Positions 30,733 through 40,483 of a DNA stretch of 64,000 bases are shown piece after piece. A program made the translations under genes and the position numbers. Under the pieces are notes generated by a model. The model had not been told where the DNA came from. It saw only the letters and a program-made list of their open reading frames with translations, and did no database searches. The stretch is from Shewanella psychromarinicola (GTDB taxonomy: Bacteria; Pseudomonadota; Gammaproteobacteria; Enterobacterales; Shewanellaceae). Numbering within the stretch: the first letter of the stretch is position 1; each line of letters begins with the position of its first letter. The stretch spans positions 4,464,001-4,528,000 of the forward strand of contig NZ_CP034073.1 in assembly GCF_003855155.1 (NCBI RefSeq), read 5' to 3'.

Positions 30733-32052
30733 CTATTCGATTATTTTAATTGCTTGGATCAAGGCATTTCGTGGCGTAACACTGTTTGCACAAAATTCAG
30801 TCAGCGCAACTTGATATCCCTGCTCTTGTAAAAAACAGACACGATCGAGCAATAGCCAATGCTCTATCGTGCGGCGAAATAAATGTGCCACTAAAGCGAT
30901 CCGCTTGGTGAGACGTTGTCGCTCAATCCCAAGGTGAAAATAATGGCTCAAATTAATAGCATTAGGTAGTAATAATTTCTTTTGATTTGCAGCCCATTGG
31001 CAAAAGTCGCTAAAACTGCCGCTAAGCTGACTTTGTTTAATGGTCGGCACCGGCAAATAAGCATCTATGCCCCGAATATCACGCTGCAGGCTGTCAAAAC
31101 CCAAACGCCATGCCACTTCTTGATGGCGCGATACTTGTTGCTTGGTGCTGGCAATCACACTTTGCTGTGACGGTAGTTGTAAATTATGACGCGACAAGCG
31201 TAACTCACTGACCTTTGCTAAGGCCGATAGCGGTTGATAATGTGAATGCTCAATTAAATGATAACAACAGGGTGAAATAGAAATCACCCGCGTACCTGCC
31301 GATGCTGCTAGTTTGAGTAAACGAATGTGTAAATCACCACAAGCGTGCAATGCAATGGCATGTTGATCAATTAACAATAGCGGTTTACTCGGGTCGATTG
31401 GCGCAAAAGCATCGGCACAAATAAAGGTTTGTGGTAATTGCCATTGTTTGGCAATAAATTGGCCTTGTCTGCATAAACTCGCTTGCCACTCAAGACTTGT
31501 CACCTCAATGTGTTGCTGCTTAGCCACCAAGCGGCCCAAATGTCCTTTACCTGCGCACCACTCTAAGATAGGTAACCTAGGTAACTTGGAGTGATGCTGT
31601 GGATCAACTTGATTCGCAAACATGATGATTTGTTGCCACTTTCGGCCTTTAATATGGGCACTGAAATGGGCTAAATCATTATTCTGGCCTTTGCTATGTG
31701 GCTGTTCACCGCTAGGCAAAGATTGAGAGTTTATTGGGTCAATAGCACTTGTAGGCGAAGTGATGACTAACAAGCTTAATTGACTAATTAATTCATCAAC
31801 CTGTGGAAGTTTGCTCTGTTTAATGTCGCTAATCAAGCTTGGCAATAACATTTCGACAAGCTGTTGCTGATCCATATCAAGGATATCTATTTCAGTATCA
31901 TCAAGCTGCCACACCTTTTGAGCTAAATGTGGATATTCCTGCTGCCAAGGTAAGTGGTTACACTCAAATGCAACGAGCTGCCACAAGGGTTTTAGGGCAT
32001 TCAAAAGTGAGTCGACTGCGTTAAAGGTGTGTTGATAATCGATTGCTGACAT
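30733..32052 (-). CDS. SAM-dependent methyltransferase (Methyltransf_32-like)
   Basis: 439 aa. The methyltransferase core is seen near residues 158-265: motif I LPILEWCAGKGHLGRL, an acidic post-I strand end in VTSLEWQASL, and motif IV-like IALHACGDLH followed by VISISPCCYHLI. The HACGDLH and SPCCYH pieces match a family of proposed RNA/tRNA or small-molecule methyltransferases related to the glutathione S-transferase C-terminal-like (GSTCD) protein. N-terminal 150 residues show no motif. Divergent from the DUF1289 gene. Substrate unknown. Confidence 0.8.
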   Translation of the reverse strand: MSAIDYQHTFNAVDSLLNALKPLWQLVAFECNHLPWQQEYPHLAQKVWQLDDTEIDILDMDQQQLVEMLLPSLISDIKQSKLPQVDELISQLSLLVITSPTSAIDPINSQSLPSGEQPHSKGQNNDLAHFSAHIKGRKWQQIIMFANQVDPQHHSKLPRLPILEWCAGKGHLGRLVAKQQHIEVTSLEWQASLCRQGQFIAKQWQLPQTFICADAFAPIDPSKPLLLIDQHAIALHACGDLHIRLLKLAASAGTRVISISPCCYHLIEHSHYQPLSALAKVSELRLSRHNLQLPSQQSVIASTKQQVSRHQEVAWRLGFDSLQRDIRGIDAYLPVPTIKQSQLSGSFSDFCQWAANQKKLLLPNAINLSHYFHLGIERQRLTKRIALVAHLFRRTIEHWLLLDRVCFLQEQGYQVALTEFCANSVTPRNALIQAIKIIE

Positions 32053-32131
32053 ATCGTTGCTTATTGTTAACCTTCACTCATTGAAATGATAGAATGCGGG
32101 TCTTTAGATACTCGTATTGGAATTGTAAACT

Positions 32132-32383
32132 ATGCACTCACCTTGTGTCGCCCGCTGCGGCTTAAATGATGACAATTATTGTATGGGCTGTTTTCGCCAC
32201 GTCGATGAGATTGTGATTTGGTCACAAGCAAGTGATGCGCAGAAAAAGCAGATTGGGGATAGCCTAGCCGCCAGAAAACAACAGTTTTTGGGTGACAGCA
32301 ACAAGCAAACTTTATCACGGGCTAAATGGTTGGAAGCTGAAAAGCGCTTAAATGAAAACGTTGAGATAAAGCACGGTGACTAG
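32132..32383 (+). CDS. DUF1289 family small Cys-rich protein
   Basis: 83 aa. N-terminal SPCVARCGLNDDNYCMGCFR has the four spaced cysteines of DUF1289 (YdhL-like), which probably bind a metal or Fe-S cluster; then ...EIVIWSQASDAQKKQI, the conserved W followed by a helix. Function unknown. The stop is followed at once by the tandem repeat array. Confidence 0.9.
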   Translation: MHSPCVARCGLNDDNYCMGCFRHVDEIVIWSQASDAQKKQIGDSLAARKQQFLGDSNKQTLSRAKWLEAEKRLNENVEIKHGD

Positions 32384-33019
32384 CGGTGACAGGCGATTAC
32401 GAGCGATACAAGCCTAGATGCTAGGATGGACTGCGTCCAGCTAGTGCGCTTCGCTTCTATAACAGCGTTAAAGCGACCAGCTGATCCCTGCTCAGAAGTA
32501 TTACCACAACGGAACCAGCCTCTAGCCTTCTGTCTTTTGAATTTGATTGTATAGCATCTCGCCGCGAAGTGTCCTAGCGTCTAGGCGGTTGCAAGTGATG
32601 GCGAGCGGTGACAGGCGATTACGAGCGATACAAGCCTAGATGCTAGGATGGACTGCGTCCAGCTAGTGCGCTTCGCTTCTATAACAGCGGTAAAGCCTCA
32701 AGCAGATTTCTGCTCAAAAGTATTACCATGATAGAACAAAACCCCTAAGCTTCTATCTTTTGAATTTGATTGTATAGCATCTCGCAGCGAAGCGTCCTAG
32801 CATCTAGGCGGTTGCAAGTAATAGCGAGCGGTAACAGGCGATTACGAGCGATAACAAGCCTAGAGTCTAGGATGGACTGCGTCCAGCTAGTGCGCTTCGC
32901 TTCTATAACAGCGTTAAAGCGACCAGCTGATCCCTGCTCAGAAGTATTACCACGGCGGAATCAGCCTCTAGCCTTCTGTCTTTCGAATTTATAGTATCTC
33001 GCAGCAAAGCGTCCTAGCT
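32382..33019. repeat. 222-bp tandem repeat, about 2.9 copies
   Basis: Units begin AGCGGTGACAGGCGATTACG at 32382, 32604 and (variant AGCGGTAACAGG) 32827: spacing 222 and 223 bases. Each unit carries inverted ends, GCCTAGATGCTAGGA on the left and TCCTAGCATCTAGGC on the right, about 175 bases apart (clear in units 1 and 2). The internal hairpin GGACTGCGTCC and the CGCTTCGCTTCTATAA motif are shared with the dispersed repeat family. The third unit is cut short where the 92-bp array begins. Confidence 0.93.
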
Positions 33020-33290
33020 TTTGACTTTGCCTGTATAGCATCTCGCCGCAAAGCGGACTAGCTTCTAGGCTGTTTCTCGCCCGTTATCGATTTTCATCAA
33101 TCTATCCAGCTTTTGACTTTGCCTGTATAGCATCTCGCCGCGTAGCGAACTCGCTCCTAGGCTGTTTATCGCCCGTTATCGATTTTCATCAATCTAGCCA
33201 GCTTTTGACTTTGCTTGTATAGCCTCTCGCAGCGCAGCGTCCTAGCTCCTAGGCGGTTTCTCGCTTGTCATCGCTTGTTACCGCTTGTCA
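33016..33290. repeat. 92-bp tandem repeat, three copies
   Basis: AGCTTTTGACTTTGC starts at 33016, 33108 and 33200, exactly 92 bases apart. Units share TGTATAGC(A/C)TCTCGC, a CTAGGC(T/G)GTTT box and, in the first two, CCCGTTATCGATTTTCATCA. The last unit ends in a run of short imperfect repeats (TCGCTTGTCA, TCGCTTGTTA). It directly abuts the 222-bp array and contains the same CTAGGC and TCGC(A/C)GC(G/A) motifs. No gene supported. Confidence 0.92.
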
Positions 33291-33319
33291 TCGTTCTTAC
33301 CGCTTCTACCGTCTCAGCT

Positions 33320-33691
33320 CTACTTCTTCATCATTGCTTTTAAATCTGCAAATGGATTGAACGTAGCAGCGTCTTGTTTGGATTCTTTAGTACTGCCGTA
33401 ACGGATCAGCTCTTCAAAACGCGAATGTTCATTGTCGTGACAATACAGGCACAATAACTCCCAGTTCGTCCCATCTGATGGATTATTATCGTGGTTGTGA
33501 TCGCGATGATGAACCGTTAACTCAGATAAATTTTTATGGGTGAATTCGCGAGTGCAGCGACCGCATACCCAAGGGTATAACTTAAGCGCTTGTTCTCGAT
33601 ACCCTTTCTCACGAGAGGCTTTATAATCCCTAGCTTCAGCTAATACTTTATCTAATTTACTTTCGTTGGCCGACATTGATTTATCACTCAT
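33320..33691 (-). CDS. yajD: YajD-family HNH nuclease-like protein
   Basis: 123 aa from the ATG at 33691; GAGG lies about ten bases upstream, and an earlier in-frame ATG would add 15 hydrophobic residues absent from the family. YPWVCGRCTREF and LLCLYCHDNEH provide the two CxxC zinc pairs, and ELTVHHRDHNHDNNP the HNH core; the tail NPFADLKAMMKK is almost identical to E. coli YajD as I recall it. Presumed zinc-bound endonuclease fold; substrate unknown. Convergent with the DUF1289 gene across the repeat block. Confidence 0.92.
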   Translation of the reverse strand: MSDKSMSANESKLDKVLAEARDYKASREKGYREQALKLYPWVCGRCTREFTHKNLSELTVHHRDHNHDNNPSDGTNWELLCLYCHDNEHSRFEELIRYGSTKESKQDAATFNPFADLKAMMKK

Positions 33692-33923
33692 ATAAAGAAT
33701 TACCTCAAGGATAATCACTGTTATCGCTTTGGGCAATTGTTTGGTCGATCTTATTTTACGATTATTCTGCTAATGGTACAGATTAACAATAGCAACGCTT
33801 AAACCTAGCTGCCAGTTCGCTCTCGCACCGAGTCTTTCATCGCTTTTTTTCCGTAGGCGCAGCATTCGCTGTTATCGACTGTTGTCAGCTTTTATCGCAA
33901 CTACCGGCGGTTACCCGCTTTAC

Positions 33924-34511
33924 CTAGTTCTTGGCAACATTACTGTTGGTTATGCCGGCGGTTAAATTAAAGCGCATGGCATCTTCGAAGGACCAATCAA
34001 CGATAATTAAGTCTTGGCGTTTAACTAAACTGGTCACGCCTGCCACTTGGTAACTTAATTGAAATAATACTGGCACCCAATCACCTTCAGGTAACGCATC
34101 AGCAAGTGGCTGTGGTACCGATTCGCTCATGATAAACCCGACGACAAAGCCGCCGTTAGCTTGTTTGACTAATACAGTTTTTTGAGTTTTCGGCTGACCG
34201 TCACGATTCATCAAACTCGCGATGTCGCGAATACTACCGTAGACAGATTTAAACAGTGGAAACTTCATCAGTTGGCTTTCAATCCAACCATACACCCACG
34301 CAATGGGGCTAACTGAAAATAGCAGTCCGGCAATAAACACTAAACTTGCGACCAAACAAAAACCGGCACCAACAAAAACAGATTCTACCCCCACAATATT
34401 GAGCAATAATTTACCTAAGCCATCGAGTGAGATGAACAATGACCAAAATAGCCAAATGGACAGCACCATAGGCAATAAATTAGTTAAACCACGAGCAAGG
34501 GTGTTTTTCAT
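33924..34511 (-). CDS. DUF502 family inner-membrane protein
   Basis: 195 aa from ATG 34511. Two TM segments near residues 10-32 and 48-74, the SPIAWVYGWIESQLMKFPLFKSVYGSIRD block (conserved PLFKxVYG) and then a soluble beta-rich domain with VGFIMSESVP. This pattern is DUF502. Function unknown; gene precedes a long palindrome separating it from phoU. GAAGAA lies upstream as a possible ribosome site. Confidence 0.9.
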   Translation of the reverse strand: MKNTLARGLTNLLPMVLSIWLFWSLFISLDGLGKLLLNIVGVESVFVGAGFCLVASLVFIAGLLFSVSPIAWVYGWIESQLMKFPLFKSVYGSIRDIASLMNRDGQPKTQKTVLVKQANGGFVVGFIMSESVPQPLADALPEGDWVPVLFQLSYQVAGVTSLVKRQDLIIVDWSFEDAMRFNLTAGITNSNVAKN

Positions 34512-34587
34512 AAAAAGATTCTTCAACAATAGAGCAAATTAGCTAGCCAGCAAAGATAACAAATATCCATCAAAACCCCTAAACAAA

Positions 34588-34638
34588 AACGCCCTAATTT
34601 GGGCTGTTTATTAAATAAACAGTACAAATTAGGGCGTT
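34588..34638. terminator. bidirectional terminator after phoU
   Basis: Long inverted repeat: AACGCCCTAATTTG on the left pairs with CAAATTAGGGCGTT on the right, with an inner CTGTTTATT/AATAAACAG stem. A/T tracts on both sides. It ends the pst-phoU operon on the minus strand, 18 bases after phoU. Confidence 0.88.
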
Positions 34639-34655
34639 TTAAAAGCCGTTATCTT

Positions 34656-35360
34656 TTATAGTTCTTTTTCCATTTCTTCATAAGAAATATGACGAACGTC
34701 TTTGCCTTTAACATAGTAAATCACGTATTCACAAATATTCTTACAACGGTCACCTACACGCTCAACCGCACGCGCAGCCCATAATACGTCTAACACATCA
34801 GGGATTGAGCGAGGGTCTTCCATCATATAAGTCATTAATTGACGGATGATACCTTCATACTCTTTGTCTATTTTCGCATCTTGTTTATGCAACTCAAACG
34901 CTTCATCGGCATCCATACGTGCTAATGCATCTAAGGTTGAGTGCAACATGCGGGTGGCGTGACGGCCCATGTTTTCAATACTGACCAATAGGGGTTGTTG
35001 ACTGTTAGCGCGCTTTTCTACCGCCGCTTTGGCGATACGTACACAAGCATCACCTATACGTTCCAGATCAGTAATGGTTTTCGAAATGGCAATGATTAAA
35101 CGCAAATCACTGGCGGCTGGTTGGCGTTTTGCAATAATACGAGTGCACTCTTCATCAATAGCGACTTCCATACCATTGACTTTGTGATCGCCTTCGATCA
35201 CCTGTTGAGCTAATTCTGAGTCAAGCGTTGCTAACGCATCCAATGCTTGTTCAAGCTGGCGTTCAACTAAACCGCCCATAGCCAATACCCGATTCCGAAT
35301 GTCATCAAGTTCGGCATTAAACTGGCCTGATATATGTTTACTTAAATTCATTTTTTCCAT
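34656..35360 (-). CDS. phoU: PhoU, phosphate signalling regulator
   Basis: Cytoplasmic adaptor that couples the Pst transporter to the PhoR/PhoB system. 234 aa from the ATG at 35360, preceded by AGGTGGG; the family N terminus [20 protein letters not shown] follows after three residues. Two PhoU helical repeats, each with the acidic/Arg metal motif: [19 protein letters not shown] and [18 protein letters not shown]. Last gene of pstC-pstA-pstB-phoU. Confidence 0.97.
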   Translation of the reverse strand: MEKMNLSKHISGQFNAELDDIRNRVLAMGGLVERQLEQALDALATLDSELAQQVIEGDHKVNGMEVAIDEECTRIIAKRQPAASDLRLIIAISKTITDLERIGDACVRIAKAAVEKRANSQQPLLVSIENMGRHATRMLHSTLDALARMDADEAFELHKQDAKIDKEYEGIIRQLMTYMMEDPRSIPDVLDVLWAARAVERVGDRCKNICEYVIYYVKGKDVRHISYEEMEKEL

Positions 35361-35409
35361 GATACCCACCTAATTTATATCTGTTAATTAAAAGCTTTTT
35401 TAACAAAGA

Positions 35410-36228
35410 TCAACCGTAACGGCCGGTAATATAATCTTCAGTTTTACGCTTTTTGGGGGTCGTGAAAATGGTATTAGTATTAGCATATTCAACCAATTCG
35501 CCCATGTACATAAAGGCCGTTTGATCTGACACCCGTGCTGCTTGTTGCATGTTATGTGTCACAATAACAACGGTATATTTTTCCTTTAATTCTGTAATCA
35601 ACTCTTCAATAATTAAGGTTGACATTGGATCCAGCGCCGACGTTGGCTCATCGAGTAATAAGACTTCTGGCTCAATGGCTATGGCACGTGCAATCACTAG
35701 ACGTTGTTGCTGACCACCCGATAATCCGAATGCATTGTCGTGTAGACGGTCTTTCACTTCGTCCCAAATAGCTGCGCCACGCAATGAACGTTCAGCCGCT
35801 TCATCTAATTCACGACGGTTACTCAATCCTTGTAAACGTAAGCCATAGACCACGTTTTCATAGATTGACTTAGGAAACGGATTAGGACGCTGAAAGACCA
35901 TACCTACGTTACGACGTAATGCTGCTACATCGACTTTCTTATCATAAATATTTTGACCATAAAGCAAGATTTCACCGTCAATTTTGCAACTATCAACCAA
36001 ATCATTCATACGGTTAATACAACGCAAAAGAGTTGATTTACCACAGCCACTTGGGCCAATAAATGCGGTAACTTGTTTTTTAGGGATCTTCATCGAGACA
36101 TCAAATAATGCTTGTTTATCACCGTAACGTAAATCAAGATTACGGATCTCAAGGGCGGTATCCTGTGCCGGTAAGTTAACTAAATCAACGGCTTCTGTTT
36201 GCATTGCTGAACTATCAATTGAAATCAT
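35410..36228 (-). CDS. pstB: PstB, phosphate ABC transporter ATPase
   Basis: 272 aa. Walker [15 protein letters not shown] (near 55), Q-loop [14 protein letters not shown], signature [13 protein letters not shown] (near 168), Walker [14 protein letters not shown] and H-loop [14 protein letters not shown]. The PNPFPKS and MQQAAR segments are PstB-specific. Energises phosphate uptake with the PstC/PstA pair encoded upstream. Confidence 0.98.
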   Translation of the reverse strand: MISIDSSAMQTEAVDLVNLPAQDTALEIRNLDLRYGDKQALFDVSMKIPKKQVTAFIGPSGCGKSTLLRCINRMNDLVDSCKIDGEILLYGQNIYDKKVDVAALRRNVGMVFQRPNPFPKSIYENVVYGLRLQGLSNRRELDEAAERSLRGAAIWDEVKDRLHDNAFGLSGGQQQRLVIARAIAIEPEVLLLDEPTSALDPMSTLIIEELITELKEKYTVVIVTHNMQQAARVSDQTAFMYMGELVEYANTNTIFTTPKKRKTEDYITGRYG

Positions 36229-36255
36229 TTTTATCTTTCCTCAGGATATCGCTAA

Positions 36256-37917
36256 TTAATGTTCTAGCGAACGGAATTTTTCACGTAAATGGTTGCGCAC
36301 GCTAATAGCGGTTAAATTAAGGGCAACAATTACAGATACTAATAAGAACGAAGTTGCATACACTAAGGGACGTGCAGCCTCAACGTTAGGGCTTTGGAAG
36401 CCTACATCGTAAATATGGAAACCTAAGTGCATAAACTTACGTTCTAAATGCACAAACGGGAAATTCATATCAATCGGTAATGTTGGCGCTAATTTTACCA
36501 CACCAACCAACATTAACGGCGCCACTTCACCGGCAGCACGTGCTACAGCTAAAATCAAACCAGTCATAATCGCTGGGCTCGCCATTGGGATGACAATACG
36601 CCATAAGGTTTCGGCTTTGGTGGCACCTAAAGCCAAACTGCCTTGACGAACCGCACTTGGAATCCGGCTTAAGCCTTCTTCAGTTGATACAATCACCACT
36701 GGCAAGGTTAAAATAGCTAAGGTCAATGCAGACCAAAGTACCCCTGGAGAGCCAAATGTTGGTGAAGGCAATGCTTCTGGAAAAAATAATTGGTCAATTG
36801 AGCCACCCATCATGTAGACAAAGAAGCCTAAACCAAAGACACCGTAAACAATTGACGGTACACCGGCCAAATTGATAACCGCAATGCGGATCAGCTTGGT
36901 AATAGGGCCTTTCTTAGCATATTCATGAAGGTAAATCGCGGCAATGACTCCAAATGGCGTTACAATAACCGCCATTAGCATCACCATAAAAACGGTACCA
37001 AAAATAGCGGGGAACACCCCACCCTCAGTATTGGCTTCGCGGGGATCGTCACTGACAAAGCGGCCAATACCAACAAACCAGTGGCCAACTTTACTGAGCA
37101 AGCTCATGTGATTGACATAGCTGACGTCTAAAATAGAGTCCAGTTGCAAGGTGACTTCAACGCCACGCATATCTTTGACGACAACAGAATCACGGGCGGC
37201 TTTAGCGCGTAAGGCAAACAAGTCTTTTTCAAGGACTAAGTAGTTTTGGTGAAGCTGTTCAACTTGCGCTTCCACCTCAGCTTTAAGCTCATCAGTTAAT
37301 TCACCCTCTAGCTCATAACCACGCTCTTTTAAACGTAGACGCTCCATTTGATAATTAATTGAGCCAATGTCACTTTTTTGCAACGCTAATGCTTCATCAG
37401 CAATTGCAACCGCACGATCTATATGACCCATCAATGACGTTTCAATCGCAGCTTCATCATTGAGCGCTAAACGCTTACCGTCTTCAATAACCGCAACGGG
37501 GTAACCGTAAAAATTACCATTTTGTGTGCGCTCAAGCTTAGCAACATCTGCAGGCATTGAACGGCTAACGATATCTGTTGCTAAAATCCAACGAAAATCT
37601 AATCCCACAAACTCACGGTTACCTGTTTTAACCAAGTAACGCGTCACAAACTCACCAGGGTGCTTGGTAAATTTATGACCTGCTGAAATTAACCGTTCCG
37701 TAGGCACTTCTTCGCGGTTATAAATTTCACCAATAAGGGTGCTTTTAACGCCATTATTGTTTTCAAGTTGCCATTGGTAAACATCAGCAGGCCAGAAGTA
37801 ACTCAAGCCACGCCACGCAATTAACAGTAATAAGCCTAGAACGGCAATTAAACTGATACTAACGGCACCACCGGTCATCCAAATCCACGGTGAACCTGAT
37901 TTAAACCACTTACCCAT
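36256..37917 (-). CDS. pstA: PstA, phosphate ABC transporter permease with large insert
   Basis: 553 aa, almost twice E. coli PstA (about 296). TM1 near 15-33 is followed by roughly 250 mostly hydrophilic residues with a charged helical stretch (residues about 165-245), placed by topology in the periplasm; five more TM segments follow from about 305. The ATPase-coupling EAA loop is LALGATKAETLWRIVIPMASPAIMTG (conserved G, near 435), then AVARAAGEVAPLMLVG. The long insert is shared in kind with the upstream PstC. Confidence 0.95.
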   Translation of the reverse strand: MGKWFKSGSPWIWMTGGAVSISLIAVLGLLLLIAWRGLSYFWPADVYQWQLENNNGVKSTLIGEIYNREEVPTERLISAGHKFTKHPGEFVTRYLVKTGNREFVGLDFRWILATDIVSRSMPADVAKLERTQNGNFYGYPVAVIEDGKRLALNDEAAIETSLMGHIDRAVAIADEALALQKSDIGSINYQMERLRLKERGYELEGELTDELKAEVEAQVEQLHQNYLVLEKDLFALRAKAARDSVVVKDMRGVEVTLQLDSILDVSYVNHMSLLSKVGHWFVGIGRFVSDDPREANTEGGVFPAIFGTVFMVMLMAVIVTPFGVIAAIYLHEYAKKGPITKLIRIAVINLAGVPSIVYGVFGLGFFVYMMGGSIDQLFFPEALPSPTFGSPGVLWSALTLAILTLPVVIVSTEEGLSRIPSAVRQGSLALGATKAETLWRIVIPMASPAIMTGLILAVARAAGEVAPLMLVGVVKLAPTLPIDMNFPFVHLERKFMHLGFHIYDVGFQSPNVEAARPLVYATSFLLVSVIVALNLTAISVRNHLREKFRSLEH

Positions 37918-37975
37918 TACACAAACCTCTCAAGGCGATTGGCGAAATAATCATTAATTGAGTCATCATCTTTCC

Positions 37976-40231
37976 TTACAGTGAGCTATAACGTTCGCGT
38001 AAACGTTGGCGAACAACTTCTGCAATGGTATTAAAGAAGAAGGTGAACACGAACAATACAAAGGCGGCTAAGAACAATACACGGTAATGCGTACTGCCAA
38101 TGGCCGACTCCGGCATTTCTACGGCAATGTTTGCCGCTAAGGTACGCATACCCTCAAACACACTCCACTCAAGGATTGCGGTATTACCGGTTGCCATTAA
38201 CACAATCATGGTTTCACCCACTGCACGGCCTAAGCCCATCATGATGGCCGAGAAAATACCCGGACTGGCGGTAAGCAATACCACCTTGGTCAGGGTTTGC
38301 CAGTTTGTTGCACCCAATGCCAAACTGCCGTTTGACAAATGACGTGGTACGGAGAAAATAGCATCTTCAGCAATCGAAAATATTGTTGGAATAACCGCAA
38401 AACCCATGGCAATCCCCACAACAAGCGCATTACGTTGGTCAAAGGTAATGCCTAAATCGTTGGTAATAAACTGGCGAGTATTACCGTCAAATAATGCCAC
38501 TTCAATGACAGGGCTAATCGTAAATGAGAACCAACCGACAAATATAATCACTGGCAATAACATCAGTTCTTGATATGTTTCTGGTAGGCGATGCTTCCAC
38601 GTTTGTGGCAATTTACTCCAAGCAAATGCTGTGATGAGTATTGATATGGGCATTGACAACAACAACACCACTATGCCGGGTAAGTTATCTTCAATCAGTG
38701 GCGCTAGCCATAATCCTGCCAAGAAACCCAAAATAACCGTGGGTAATGCCTCCATAATTTCAATGGTAGGCTTTACCACGTTGCGGACTTTTGGCGTCAT
38801 AAAGTAAGCGGTATAAATGGCACCGGCAATCGCTAATGGCGCCGCAAACAACATGGCGTAAAAAGCGGCTTTCATGGTACCAAATGCTAACGGCATTAAA
38901 CTCAACTTAGCTTCAAAGTCGTCAGAACCAGACGTCGATTGCCATACATATTGTGGTTCAGGGTAACTTTCGTACCACACTTTCTCCCACAGCGCGCTCC
39001 ATGATATTTCTGGGTGGCTGTTTTCAACAGAGAAAAGGTTAAGTTTGTTATCGGCTTCAATCACCAAGGCATTTGAACGCGGGCTAAAGCTCATTTCCCC
39101 AGGGTTAGTTAACTGAAACTTCTCGTCGAATAACTCTCGTTCACTGGTAGTATAAAGCAGGGTTAACTCACCTTCAGGGCTTAAGACTGCAAAGCTTTTA
39201 CGATAAAACTCTGTCGCCATAACACTCACTGGAGCAATATCATCAAACTCACGAATTTGCTCATATAAACGCCCTTTTTCGCTATTTACTTGGAAGTACT
39301 GACTCACAATGCCACTGTCATAACTGACTAAAATCGAGCTGGCACCCGCAAGCAAATTCACTTGCTTAACATCAGCATTAACTTTTTTTACATCAACGAC
39401 TTGAAGCAACTCTACAGAGTGTGCATTACGAGTGTTGTAAATAAATAGTTTGTTATTCGCGCTCAAAATAAGCTGACGATGATCTGGAGTCATTAATACT
39501 GATACGACATCGTTTGGCGCATCTTCAATAAAGACTTCAACCGATGACCATTCAACTTCTTCAGTCATCATGTTTTCTTCGCCTTCTTGGCGATTTAGCT
39601 TCCAAGCACCATTTTTGTCTTGATAAGCAAAGCTCATGCGACTATCGCTATAATCAAACACCAGATTATACACAGCACCATCGCGATTAATGGTTAATGG
39701 CGCTTCCCCCATTGGATAACGTAAAGAAGGGGTAATCAGACGTTGATTGTCTGGGTAGGTCAAACCAAACTCAATCCCGACAACAATCACTTGACCGTTG
39801 CTTAGCCCTAATGCGAAGCGTTGCTCGCTTGGACTTGATTTGGTACTGCTAGTTACCGTTGCACCTTGAGGAAGTTTAGGAGTAAAAGACGAAATTAATT
39901 CACCGCTCGCGGCTGAATAAAAATCAACAGTACCCAATTTGGTCACCCGATATAGCACTTCGTTTTGTTCATCACTGCCGACCATTAAGGTTTTAGCATC
40001 AGCATGTTGATAGCTGACACTCGTAACAGGTTCTATATCTGCACCATCAAAAATGGGCTTGATGACATACAGCAAATAGAAAAATATTAATAACAAAGTG
40101 ACAAACACTAAGGTGCCACCGATGGTTACCCCAATCTCAGCTGCTTTATCCTTAAATGCTCTGCGGGTTGCATGTCTATCAACGAGTAGACTTTTTTCAG
40201 CAGAACCAGGTTGATTGACCTGACTTTCCAT
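37976..40231 (-). CDS. pstC: PstC, phosphate ABC transporter permease with large periplasmic domain
   Basis: 751 aa versus about 320 in E. coli. TM1 near 38-58 precedes a roughly 390-residue domain rich in short beta strands (repeated pieces such as YRVTKLGTVDFYSA, VIVVGIEFG, LFIYNTRN), suggesting a beta-propeller in the periplasm. The permease part begins near 450 and has the EAA loop LALGATNWQTLTKVVLLTASPGIFS and GRAVGETMIVLMATGN. First gene of the operon; a Pho box lies about 200 bases upstream. No pstS is nearby. Permease identity sure; propeller is inference. Confidence 0.95.
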   Translation of the reverse strand: MESQVNQPGSAEKSLLVDRHATRRAFKDKAAEIGVTIGGTLVFVTLLLIFFYLLYVIKPIFDGADIEPVTSVSYQHADAKTLMVGSDEQNEVLYRVTKLGTVDFYSAASGELISSFTPKLPQGATVTSSTKSSPSEQRFALGLSNGQVIVVGIEFGLTYPDNQRLITPSLRYPMGEAPLTINRDGAVYNLVFDYSDSRMSFAYQDKNGAWKLNRQEGEENMMTEEVEWSSVEVFIEDAPNDVVSVLMTPDHRQLILSANNKLFIYNTRNAHSVELLQVVDVKKVNADVKQVNLLAGASSILVSYDSGIVSQYFQVNSEKGRLYEQIREFDDIAPVSVMATEFYRKSFAVLSPEGELTLLYTTSERELFDEKFQLTNPGEMSFSPRSNALVIEADNKLNLFSVENSHPEISWSALWEKVWYESYPEPQYVWQSTSGSDDFEAKLSLMPLAFGTMKAAFYAMLFAAPLAIAGAIYTAYFMTPKVRNVVKPTIEIMEALPTVILGFLAGLWLAPLIEDNLPGIVVLLLSMPISILITAFAWSKLPQTWKHRLPETYQELMLLPVIIFVGWFSFTISPVIEVALFDGNTRQFITNDLGITFDQRNALVVGIAMGFAVIPTIFSIAEDAIFSVPRHLSNGSLALGATNWQTLTKVVLLTASPGIFSAIMMGLGRAVGETMIVLMATGNTAILEWSVFEGMRTLAANIAVEMPESAIGSTHYRVLFLAAFVLFVFTFFFNTIAEVVRQRLRERYSSL

Positions 40232-40429
40232 TAAGAACCTCTAATAATTAATCGATGCCATAATTAGCGCTTTGATTGTGCAGTCTACTATGCTAACAAT
40301 AAATATTTATGACTAAATAACTGTCTATTAGTTATCCATTAGTCTCTAAATAAATTGTAGTAACACAACAGTAAACCTGTTGTAAGACAGCAATAAAAAC
40401 ATAACACAACCTTAAGTGGCTGAGATTAT

Positions 40430-40447
40430 ATGACGTAAAGATGACAG
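40430..40447 (-). promoter_or_regulatory. Pho box (PhoB site) for pstC
   Basis: The minus strand reads CTGTCATCTTTACGTCAT, two direct 7-mers with a 4-base spacer. The first matches the PhoB half-site CTGTCAT fully, the second 5 of 7. It lies in the divergent pstC/gcvR-like region. The exact -10 is unclear (TATAAT directly abuts the box). Confidence 0.75.
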
Positions 40448-40483
40448 TTGTGTTACAGACATTATTTATAGGAGAAATATCGA

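Noticed and set aside
32770..32994. 74-codon plus-strand frame inside the tandem repeats
   Set aside because: It follows the repeat units and has no family or ribosome site; a product of the GC-richer repeat sequence.
33016..33290. The 92-bp periodic array as a CRISPR
   Set aside because: Units repeat along their whole length with no unique spacers, the period is too long and there are no cas genes.
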